Positions 22,719-29,036 of a stretch of 45,797 nt of DNA are shown here, piece after piece. The stretch is taken from positions 1 through 45,797 of the forward strand of contig JAEELE010000140.1 in the NCBI GenBank assembly GCA_016288755.1, in the 5' to 3' direction. The position numbers and the translations under genes are program-made. This DNA is from Oscillospiraceae bacterium (GTDB taxonomy: Bacteria > Bacillota > Clostridia > Oscillospirales > Ruminococcaceae). Numbering within the stretch: position 1 is the first letter of the stretch; each line of letters opens with the position of its first letter. The notes under the pieces are model-generated. The model worked only from the letters and a program-made list of their open reading frames with translations, made no database searches and was not told where the DNA came from.

Positions 22719-23555
22719 TCATGCGGATGCGGGGTCAGCGTCTGCGGCACTGTACTCCGACCGCATCGTGCGGTAGACTTTGCAGGCAATCACGCAGCAT
22801 ACCGCGGAACAAAGCGCTAAGTAAATTTCCACCGGCAGGATCGTGAGCACCTGCTTCTGATAGAGCGCCGCCGGAATGTCGAGCAACGTATGAAGCAGAA
22901 TCATCACCGGCAGCCAGAAGCGCTTGTCTCTGCGCTGTGCCGCACGGAATACAATGACCGACCCCGCGATATGAAATGCAACGGCAAAGACGCGCTCCAG
23001 CAGCGGCAGCAGCGAGGCAGCGCTGAACCGGAATTCGGTGAGCTGCGTGCGGATATCGTCGAGCTGATAGGCGTATTCTGCGGGAACCTGCGCATAGAGC
23101 GTGTCGAAGGTGCCCGACTGCAGCATCACCGCGTAGATGATATACGTCACGCCGACGCTGCACAGAATGTAGACACACTCGATGCCGCCGTGCCCGATGC
23201 CGTGTGCGACCGCCTCCTTCGGGTCATGCGCCTTTTTCATCACCGTGCGGAAGCAGATATAGCGCCCGACCTCCTCGAAGATGCCCGCCAGCGCCGCACC
23301 GATCAGCGCATACGCCCATGCGTGACCGTTGATGTAGTCCGACACCGGATTCTTGAGCAGATAGAGCGGGAGCTTCGGGAGCGTCTCCAGAATGAGCGCG
23401 AACAGGACGAAGGTCACCGCTCCGAACAGCACGGAGCTGTGCTTCGCTTTGGTTCTGATGCGCCAGATGATCCAGAGCGCGGCAGGAAATGCCAGCCCGA
23501 ACAGGAGCTGTACCGCAGAAACGGCGTACAGCGCCGGATTGATTTGATATGTCAT
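22719..23555 (-). CDS. YhfC-type intramembrane metalloprotease homologue
   Basis: ATG 23555 (MTYQINPALYAVSAVQLLF) has GGAGG upstream; 278 residues. Seven to eight hydrophobic segments are visible. The intramembrane catalytic-type residues are in EEVGRYICF and HGIGHGGIE, with FHIAGSV and MILLHTLLD as further conserved polar positions. These resemble YhfC/CPBP-related glutamic or metallo-endopeptidases, which work within the membrane. It lies 5 bases behind the small membrane protein gene and is the last member of an SPFH operon. Substrate unknown; it could process or degrade membrane proteins held by the SPFH scaffold (inference). Confidence 0.8.
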   Translation of the reverse strand: MTYQINPALYAVSAVQLLFGLAFPAALWIIWRIRTKAKHSSVLFGAVTFVLFALILETLPKLPLYLLKNPVSDYINGHAWAYALIGAALAGIFEEVGRYICFRTVMKKAHDPKEAVAHGIGHGGIECVYILCSVGVTYIIYAVMLQSGTFDTLYAQVPAEYAYQLDDIRTQLTEFRFSAASLLPLLERVFAVAFHIAGSVIVFRAAQRRDKRFWLPVMILLHTLLDIPAALYQKQVLTILPVEIYLALCSAVCCVIACKVYRTMRSEYSAADADPASA

Positions 23556-23560
23556 GTGTA

Positions 23561-23815
23561 TTACCTCCAAGTCCGCCGAAGCAGCACGATCAGCCCGATC
23601 AGGAAGAACAGCACGACGCAGAGCCCGAAGAATCCGCCGCCGGCATTGCCCTTTCTCAGCCAGCCGACCGACAGAATGACCGACACGACGATCAGCGGGA
23701 CGATGAACAGACAGATCAGCACGGTGCGCACGACCTTCGGCACATGCGCGTCGTTGACTGCATCGCCCCAGATGCTGCCCAGCAGCTCCAGAATCAATTC
23801 CACCAGACCGTCCAT
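23561..23815 (-). CDS. Small membrane protein with two spans (84 aa)
   Basis: ATG 23815 (MDGLVELILELLGSIWG) has AGGAGG upstream. An amphipathic N-terminal helix leads to two hydrophobic spans (VLICLFIVPLIVVSVILSVGW and FFGLCVVLFFLIGLIVLL) and a basic tail (RRTWR). One base separates it from the Arc-type gene's stop. The protein is between the Arc-type regulator and the intramembrane protease. It is perhaps an adaptor or subunit. No family recognised. Confidence 0.7.
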   Translation of the reverse strand: MDGLVELILELLGSIWGDAVNDAHVPKVVRTVLICLFIVPLIVVSVILSVGWLRKGNAGGGFFGLCVVLFFLIGLIVLLRRTWR

Positions 23816-23816
23816 G

Positions 23817-24038
23817 TCAGCCCTCCTGCGGCGTTTCGCCGAAATCTGTCACGTTCACATCGAGGGGTCTGTCGATCTCTTTGCCGACATAGCCGCCGTT
23901 TTTGCGCCGCTGCTTCACGCATTCCGTCAGGATATACTCGATCTGTCCGTTGACGGAGCGGAAATCCTCCTCAGCCCACGCGGCAATGGCATTGTAGAGC
24001 TGCTCGGAGAGGCGCAGCGGGATCTGCTTCTTCGCCAT
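23817..24038 (-). CDS. Arc-type ribbon-helix-helix DNA-binding protein (73 aa)
   Basis: The start ATG overlaps the SPFH stop as TGATG, so translation is coupled. Residues 1-45 (KKQIPLRLSEQLYNAIAAWA, then SVNGQIEYILTECV) fit the Arc/RHH family: a beta strand that enters the major groove followed by two helices. The tail is acidic and polar (VNVTDFGETPQEG). Genes of this type commonly follow SPFH genes in Firmicutes (from memory). It is a candidate autorepressor of this operon, and its operator is probably near the SPFH promoter. Confidence 0.85.
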   Translation of the reverse strand: MAKKQIPLRLSEQLYNAIAAWAEEDFRSVNGQIEYILTECVKQRRKNGGYVGKEIDRPLDVNVTDFGETPQEG

Positions 24039-25090
24039 CAGTAGAGCGAGCCGGAGTTGACGACCGGCTGTGCGTCGTGATTGCCGCAGAGCACGACCAG
24101 CAGATTCGAGACCATTGCCGCCTTGCGCTCCTCGTCGAGCTCAACGGTGTGATTTTCGCTGAGCCGCTCAAGCGCCATCTCGACCATGCCGACCGCGCCG
24201 TCCACGATCATCTTGCGCGCATCAATGATCGCCGAAGCCTGCTGCCGCTGGAGCATGACTGCCGCGATCTCCGGCGCATACGCCAGATAGGTGATGCGTG
24301 CCTCGATGATCTCAATGCCCGCGTTTTCGACCTTCTGCTGAATCTCGTCGCGGATGCGCGCCGCCACAAGATCGCTGGAGCCGCGCAGGCTGCCCTCGTC
24401 CGCCACGCCGTCGCCGGTGGTGTCGACATTCGGCGCAACGTCGTAGGGATAGATGCGCACGATGTTTCTCAGTGCGCTGTCGCACTGCAGCGAGAGATAC
24501 TCCTTGAAATTGTCGACATTGAACACCGCCTTCGCCGTGTCGGTCACGCGCCACATGACGGCAATGCCGATCTCGATCGGGTTGCCGAGGCAGTCGTTGA
24601 TCTTCTGGCGGTTGTTGTTCAGCGTCATGATCTTCAGCGAGATCTTTTTGCTCGGCATCGAGACGCCGGCATTGATATTCTGCTTGCCCTCCGCGCTCGG
24701 CACGTTGACCACGTCGGCAGAGGACACGTCACCGGACTGCCGCAGCTTGGTCGTTGCAGCGGGGTTGAAGGCGGCGCAGAACGGGTTGACCCAGTAGAAG
24801 CCGTCGCCCTTGAGCGTGCCGATATATTTGCCGAAGAGCGTGAGCACGAGCGCCTCCTGCGGCTTTAAGACCTTGAGCCCGAGGAAGGGCACCCAACCGA
24901 AGCAGAGCCAGAGCACGCCGATGACCAGCATGCACACAAAGGGTGCGGTGCTGCCCTCTGCGCCGTTTTCCGCCGCGTCGAGCCCGATTCCGCCCATGAC
25001 CGTCAGTGCAAAGGCGGCCAGATAGAGCAGTGACCAGAGCAGGAGCATTGCGATGCCGTTTTTCTTTTTGCTGAGTGTGATTTCGTTCAT
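24038..25090 (-). CDS. SPFH/Band 7 (prohibitin/stomatin) domain membrane protein
   Basis: ATG 25090 (MNEITLSKKKNGIAMLLLWS) lies about 60 bases behind a strong promoter; the frame extends 7 codons more. 350 residues. Two N-terminal spans (IAMLLLWSLLYLAAFALTVM and FVCMLVIGVLWLCFGWVPF) are followed by a Band 7 domain starting KPQEALVLTLFGKYIGTLKG. Its centre has EIGIAVMWRVTDTAKAVFNV and its end ENAGIEIIEARITYLAYAPE. The C-terminus has the long helix RQQASAIIDARKMIVDGAVG. It forms membrane scaffolds in the family. It is the first gene of SPFH-Arc-small protein-protease. Confidence 0.95.
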   Translation of the reverse strand: MNEITLSKKKNGIAMLLLWSLLYLAAFALTVMGGIGLDAAENGAEGSTAPFVCMLVIGVLWLCFGWVPFLGLKVLKPQEALVLTLFGKYIGTLKGDGFYWVNPFCAAFNPAATTKLRQSGDVSSADVVNVPSAEGKQNINAGVSMPSKKISLKIMTLNNNRQKINDCLGNPIEIGIAVMWRVTDTAKAVFNVDNFKEYLSLQCDSALRNIVRIYPYDVAPNVDTTGDGVADEGSLRGSSDLVAARIRDEIQQKVENAGIEIIEARITYLAYAPEIAAVMLQRQQASAIIDARKMIVDGAVGMVEMALERLSENHTVELDEERKAAMVSNLLVVLCGNHDAQPVVNSGSLY

Positions 25091-25150
25091 GAGAAACCGT
25101 CCTTTCTGCACAGCTGCGGATGCACGCCCGCAAATCTGTTTGATATCAAT

Positions 25151-25179
25151 ATCATATCACAAAAATATCAGTTTGTCAA
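25151..25179 (-). promoter_or_regulatory. Strong promoter of the SPFH operon
   Basis: Minus strand: TTGACA (25179-25174) and TATGAT (25156-25151), spacing 17. Inverted AT-rich repeats (GATATGATATTGATATC) around the -10 could hold an Arc-type operator. Confidence 0.85.
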
Positions 25180-25204
25180 GGGCTTTGGTAAATTTTTCTG
25201 AATG

Positions 25205-25560
25205 AGAAATGAAAAATGAAAGGTAGGAGGGAGCAGGTAGGAGGGAGGAGGTGGGCGGGAGCAGGTGGGCGGGAGCAGGTAGGAGGGAGGAGGTGTCATT
25301 CAAATCTATCGCGCAAACATGCGATACCGCAGCCCGGAGCCCGGGCAGGCAATTCCCTCCGGGTACATTTTCGCGGAGCCTCCCAGTTTTGCGCGACACA
25401 CGGCGCCGGCGCGCCTTCTTATAGGTTGATACCCCCAGCATTTCTCACATGAGCAGAAAAGTGACAGTGACGGAACAACTCCTCACTCCTCACTGCTCAC
25501 TCCTAACCCGACCTCCTACCTGCTGCCTCCTCCCTCCTCCTTCCTCCCTCCTCACTACGA
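25205..25560 (-). repeat. Dispersed repeat, copy 2 (inverted) with purine-rich tandem repeats
   Basis: The 25.1-25.6 kb gap holds no gene. 25222-25292 is a tandem of AGGAGGGAGCAGGTAGGAGG and GGTGGGCGGGAGCA units. 25331-25440 is module B in inverted orientation, with AGCCCGGAGCCCGGGCAGG, GGCGCCGGCGCGCC and CCTTCTTATAGGTTGATACC. 25469-25507 is module A inverted (ACGGAACAACTCCTCACTCC). 25508-25560 is more CTCCTCC repeat. Order and spacing match copy 1. Confidence 0.85.
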
Positions 25561-25589
25561 TCTTCACTTCTCATTTCCGCCTGCAATAA

Positions 25590-25622
25590 AACAGAGCGGC
25601 TCTCCTGACGGAAAGCCGCTCC
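25590..25622 (-). terminator. Terminator after the rhomboid gene
   Basis: Minus strand: GGAGCGGCT paired with AGCCGCTC across a 12-base loop, followed by TGTTTTATT. It lies 8 bases past the rhomboid stop. Confidence 0.85.
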
Positions 25623-25629
25623 GATGAAG

Positions 25630-26217
25630 TTATTCAGCCTTTGGCGCCTTGGGCTTGGTGATCGCCCAGCCGAAGACGGTGCCGCAGATGCCGCCGATGA
25701 TATGCGTCAGGTGGGAGATATCGTCCTGCTGCGTGAGCCCGTCGATGATCTCGCCGCTCAGATAGATCACGGCGACCAGAATCAGTGTGAGCGGGATGCG
25801 CCCGCGCTCGTAATTCGCAAAGGAGCTGAGCAGGATCAGCATGAATGCGACGCCGGACGCGCCCAGCAGCGCGGTCGTCGGGAAGAAGATCACCTGCACC
25901 ACGCCGGTGACGAACGCGGTCATCAGGATCATTTTCAGGATGGCTTTGGAGCCGTATTTTTCCTCCAGCATGGGACCGACAAGCAGAATGATCGTGAAAT
26001 TGCTGATGAAGTGGGCGTAGTTCGCGTGACCGATCACATGGGTGATGAGGCGCGGGTACTGCATGAGATCGAGCAGGCGGGTGCGGTAGACCGAGAAGAG
26101 AAATTTGTTCGCCCAGCCGCCGGTCAGATAGTTGAGCAGCAGTGCCGCCGCACAGATCAGCGTATAGGTCAGAATGACCGGTGAATTGTACTGGAATTTC
26201 GCGAAGATTTTTTTCAT
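25630..26217 (-). CDS. Rhomboid-family intramembrane serine protease
   Basis: ATG 26217 (MKKIFAKFQYNSPVILTYT) has AAGGAGG upstream; 195 residues with six hydrophobic spans. The catalytic serine is in LLGASGVAFMLIL and the catalytic His in HLTHIIGGICGTVFGW. The oxyanion/gate motif HANYAHFISNF fits the HxxxN loop of rhomboids. The gene is monocistronic, with its own promoter at 26270-26298 and a terminator. Its substrate is unknown. It lies between the SPFH/protease operon and the tyrosine kinase pair, so four membrane-surveillance or signalling genes lie together here. Confidence 0.93.
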   Translation of the reverse strand: MKKIFAKFQYNSPVILTYTLICAAALLLNYLTGGWANKFLFSVYRTRLLDLMQYPRLITHVIGHANYAHFISNFTIILLVGPMLEEKYGSKAILKMILMTAFVTGVVQVIFFPTTALLGASGVAFMLILLSSFANYERGRIPLTLILVAVIYLSGEIIDGLTQQDDISHLTHIIGGICGTVFGWAITKPKAPKAE

Positions 26218-26269
26218 ATTGCCAGCCTCCTTATTGAAACTCCTGCGGCAAATCGGAATGTGCGGAGCC

Positions 26270-26298
26270 ATCATAGCATCCCCGCAGCATCTCCGCAA
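26270..26298 (-). promoter_or_regulatory. Promoter of the rhomboid gene
   Basis: TTGCGG (26298-26293) and TATGAT (26275-26270) are 17 bases apart on the minus strand. The -10 lies within the gap behind the phosphatase gene. Confidence 0.6.
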
Positions 26299-26306
26299 GC
26301 TCCGGT

Positions 26307-26993
26307 TTATCGCAGCCGGTGTTCGTCGAGGACCGCATCCGAGGCGGCGATCTGCTCGGCGCTCACGCGCTTTTGCAGCAGGTCCCAGTTCGGGGCGCGG
26401 TCGTCGTTGTTGTGCGCGTCGCTGCCGAAGACGATCGGATACTGCTCCTTCATCAGGCGCTTCGCAAAATGCCGCTCGCCGTGGCTCATCATCCGGAATG
26501 CCTCGTTGTTGATCTGGAAGATCGCCTTTGTTTTGAGCATCAGCTCGATCTGTGCCGCGGTGTAGTGCATCAGATAGCGGTGCACATGCGCGAGGATCAC
26601 GGTCAGCCCGAATTCTGCGGAGATATTGTAGATCTCCTCAAACATCCAGCCCTGATATTCGCGGTACGGAAGCTCAAGCAAAATCAGGTCGGTGCCGCCG
26701 ATCGCGAGCTGTTCGATGTCCTTCAGCTCCGAGAGTCCCTGCTCGATCGCGACCTCTGCGCCGAGCAGCACCTCGTCAAAGTGCAGGTCATCGGCAATTT
26801 TCTCATAGGCTTCCGCACGCTTTTCGAGGAAGCGCGCCACCGAACGCTCGCGGTGCGCGTAAAAATGCGGGGTCGCAGTCAGCCGGGTGACGCCCTGCTG
26901 CTGCATCAGCTCCGCCATGCGGCGGGAGGTCTCTGCGTTCTCTGCGCCGTCGTCAATGCCGGGCAGAATATGGCAGTGGTATTCAGTGCTCAT
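26307..26993 (-). CDS. Tyrosine-protein phosphatase of the PHP (CpsB/YwqE) family
   Basis: Manganese-dependent phosphatase that removes phosphate from the tyrosine tail of its partner kinase. 228 residues. Metal ligands are in YHCHILPGIDDGA, TATPHFYAH, GAEV, VILAHVHRY and FGSDAHN. ATG 26993 overlaps the kinase stop as ATGA, which ties expression of both together. In other Firmicutes this pair controls exopolysaccharide or capsule polymerisation. No glycosyltransferases or flippases are near, so the target here is unclear. Confidence 0.95.
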   Translation of the reverse strand: MSTEYHCHILPGIDDGAENAETSRRMAELMQQQGVTRLTATPHFYAHRERSVARFLEKRAEAYEKIADDLHFDEVLLGAEVAIEQGLSELKDIEQLAIGGTDLILLELPYREYQGWMFEEIYNISAEFGLTVILAHVHRYLMHYTAAQIELMLKTKAIFQINNEAFRMMSHGERHFAKRLMKEQYPIVFGSDAHNNDDRAPNWDLLQKRVSAEQIAASDAVLDEHRLR

Positions 26994-28627
26994 GCTTTTT
27001 TCTCACTCTTGCCGGACTTCTCGGACTTCGCCGTCTGCTCCGTCTTGACGGGCTTTTCTTCCTCTGCCGCCGGATCGGACTCGTCTGCGCCCTCCTGCGC
27101 CTCGGGCTTCGCGGTGTAGCCGTACCCGTAGCCGTAGCCGGATTTGTCGTACTTGCCGTATTTGCCGTACTTGTATTTGTACTTGTACTTGTACTTCGAG
27201 TAGTAGGCGCCGCTGCGGTGCTTGACGTCGTTGAGGATGAAGCCGAGCGTGTTCATGTTCGCGAGCTCGATGCGCTTCATCGCCGCCTCGGTGTCCTCAA
27301 AGGTGGTCATCCCATAGCGCAGCACCATGACGATGCCCGCAACACACTCTGAGAGCTCCATCGCGTCGGTGACGACGTTGATCGGCGGGGTGTCGATGAC
27401 GATGACCGCATATTCCGAGGAGAGCCGGTCGAGAATGGTGCGCATCTGCACGGAGGCGAGCAGCTCGGAGGGGTTCGGCGGGATCGGACCGCTGGGCAGA
27501 ATGTCGAGATTCTCCATGACATCCCGCTTGATGCAGTCGTGCAGCTTTGCCATGCGGCTGACCGCCGAGGAAAGCCCGCGCTTGTTGGAAATGTTGAAGA
27601 TCTTGTGCTGCACTGCCTTGCGCATGTCGGCGTCGATCAGCAGGACGCGGTTGCCGCCCTGTGCCAGCGCAATCGCGATATTCGCGGACATGGTCGACTT
27701 GCCCTCGCCGGGGCTTGCCGAGGAAACTGCAAAGACCTTGCGGTCGGAGGTCGACAGCGCGAAGTTGATGTTCGTGCGGATAGACTTGTAGCTTTCGACG
27801 ACGCTGAACGGAACATTGGGGTCGGTCAGGCGGACATGGACGTCCTCGCCGGACTTTTTGCGGGCGCGGCGCTGCTTCTTGTCGGTCTCGAATTCCTGGA
27901 TCTCGCCGATGATCGCCTTGTGGTATTTCTGCGTCAGACCGTCGGTCTCCTTGATCGTGTTGTCGAAGAAGTCGATCAGGAAGACGATCATGGCGGCGAA
28001 GAGGAAGCCGATCATACCGCCCAGTGCGATGTTGCGCTTGGTGTTCGGCGCGACGGGCGTGTTGTAGACCTTTGCAGTGCCGATCGTGTTGATCGAGCCG
28101 ACGCCGACGGCACGGCGGAGATATTCCGGTGCGACATCCGCCAGCTCATTGCAGACGGCGGCACAGAGCTCGGGGTCGGTGGTTTTCGCCGTGACGTTCA
28201 GGGCGCTCGTATCGGTGACGGTGGTGATGGTGAGCGATTTGCGGAGCGACGCCGCGGTCGGCTGACCGTCGTTCAGCGAGAAGGCATTGCCGAGGATCGC
28301 CTCGCTGAAATGTGCGGAGAGGCGTGCCGCGACCGCATCGAGCACCTCGTCGTCCTTGAGCACCTGAATATAGGTGTTGATCAGCTGCTTGGAGTTGCTG
28401 ATGTTGTTGGTCTGGGTGACCATTTCGTCGGGTGCCTCGGAGAAGATGGTGTAGCTCTGCACATACATGGAGATGTGCGAGGAATACTCCACCGGCAGCA
28501 TGAATTTGGAGACAGCAAAGCCGGCGCCGGCGCCGATCGCCGCCATGAGCAGCAGGAGCCAGAGGCGGCTCAGCAGCAGCCCGAACAAATGCCGAAGATC
28601 AATCTCATTCTGACCGTCGTAGTTCAT
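26990..28627 (-). CDS. BY-type tyrosine kinase fused to a Wzz-like chain-length domain
   Basis: Membrane kinase of 545 residues. ATG 28627 (MNYDGQNEIDLRHLFGLLL) has AAGAAGG upstream. Residues about 1-230 are a Wzz-like domain with TM helices near 22-40 and 205-226. Residues about 280-490 are the cytoplasmic kinase with Walker A (SPGEGKST), Walker A' (RVLLIDADMRK) and Walker B (VIVIDTPP). The tail has 13 tyrosines in YK and GY repeats (SKYKYKYKYKYGKYGKYDK, GYGYGYGY), the cluster on which autophosphorylation occurs in this family. An acidic/Lys-rich end follows. It is the first gene of a kinase-phosphatase pair. Confidence 0.95.
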   Translation of the reverse strand: MNYDGQNEIDLRHLFGLLLSRLWLLLLMAAIGAGAGFAVSKFMLPVEYSSHISMYVQSYTIFSEAPDEMVTQTNNISNSKQLINTYIQVLKDDEVLDAVAARLSAHFSEAILGNAFSLNDGQPTAASLRKSLTITTVTDTSALNVTAKTTDPELCAAVCNELADVAPEYLRRAVGVGSINTIGTAKVYNTPVAPNTKRNIALGGMIGFLFAAMIVFLIDFFDNTIKETDGLTQKYHKAIIGEIQEFETDKKQRRARKKSGEDVHVRLTDPNVPFSVVESYKSIRTNINFALSTSDRKVFAVSSASPGEGKSTMSANIAIALAQGGNRVLLIDADMRKAVQHKIFNISNKRGLSSAVSRMAKLHDCIKRDVMENLDILPSGPIPPNPSELLASVQMRTILDRLSSEYAVIVIDTPPINVVTDAMELSECVAGIVMVLRYGMTTFEDTEAAMKRIELANMNTLGFILNDVKHRSGAYYSKYKYKYKYKYGKYGKYDKSGYGYGYGYTAKPEAQEGADESDPAAEEEKPVKTEQTAKSEKSGKSEKKA

Positions 28628-28658
28628 TTTCGGATATCCTTCTTTCCAGATTGTTTCC

Positions 28659-28678
28659 GACCGGAGGACAATCCGGTC
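28659..28678 (-). promoter_or_regulatory. Hairpin in the kinase leader
   Basis: GACCGGA and TCCGGTC (7 bp, 6-base loop) form a perfect stem in the transcribed leader, about 15 bases after the likely transcript start. It has no T-tract, so it is not a normal terminator. Role unknown. Confidence 0.45.
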
Positions 28679-28694
28679 AGAGCGATACACAGTA

Positions 28695-28723
28695 ATTATA
28701 CAAAAAAGCAGGGAGATTGTCAA
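28695..28723 (-). promoter_or_regulatory. Consensus promoter of the tyrosine-kinase pair
   Basis: TTGACA (28723-28718) and TATAAT (28700-28695), spacing 17: perfect -35 and -10 on the minus strand. The leader is about 70 bases. Confidence 0.9.
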
Positions 28724-28886
28724 CCTTGTGCGGGTGCTGCGGCGCGATTTCGTTTTATTTGACAAATTTCCCGCAGTTTCTGCGGCGATTTCGCAATATT
28801 ACTCTCCCTTTCGGAACAGTCTGATTCTCCGGCGCATGGCAAGGCGATTTAATCAGTGTTTCCCTAACTATCCCTTTCTGTCACAG

Positions 28887-28911
28887 TTAAACGATCGTTA
28901 AAGCGCTTTGA
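28887..28911 (+). promoter_or_regulatory. LacI/CcpA-type operator pair upstream of the mannanase
   Basis: TTAAACGATCGTTAAA (28887-28902) contains the perfect palindrome AACGATCGTT. It overlaps TTAAAGCGCTTTGA, with perfect core AAAGCGCTTT (28900-28909), which differs from a typical cre site by two bases. The pair lies about 35 bases upstream of the mannanase -35. Confidence 0.6.
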
Positions 28912-28944
28912 TTTTGTTCGGAACGCCAAATGCACAGAAATCTG

Positions 28945-28973
28945 TTGCATTTCGCAGATTTTTATGGTACAAT
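28945..28973 (+). promoter_or_regulatory. Promoter of the mannanase gene
   Basis: TTGCAT (28945-28950) and TACAAT (28968-28973) are 17 bases apart. Transcript start would leave a leader of about 58 bases before ATG 29037. Confidence 0.65.
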
Positions 28974-29036
28974 GGCGATAGCCGGGCAGATATCAGACCC
29001 GGAAACTGTCGGTCATCATTCGGGGGAGGAATCAGA

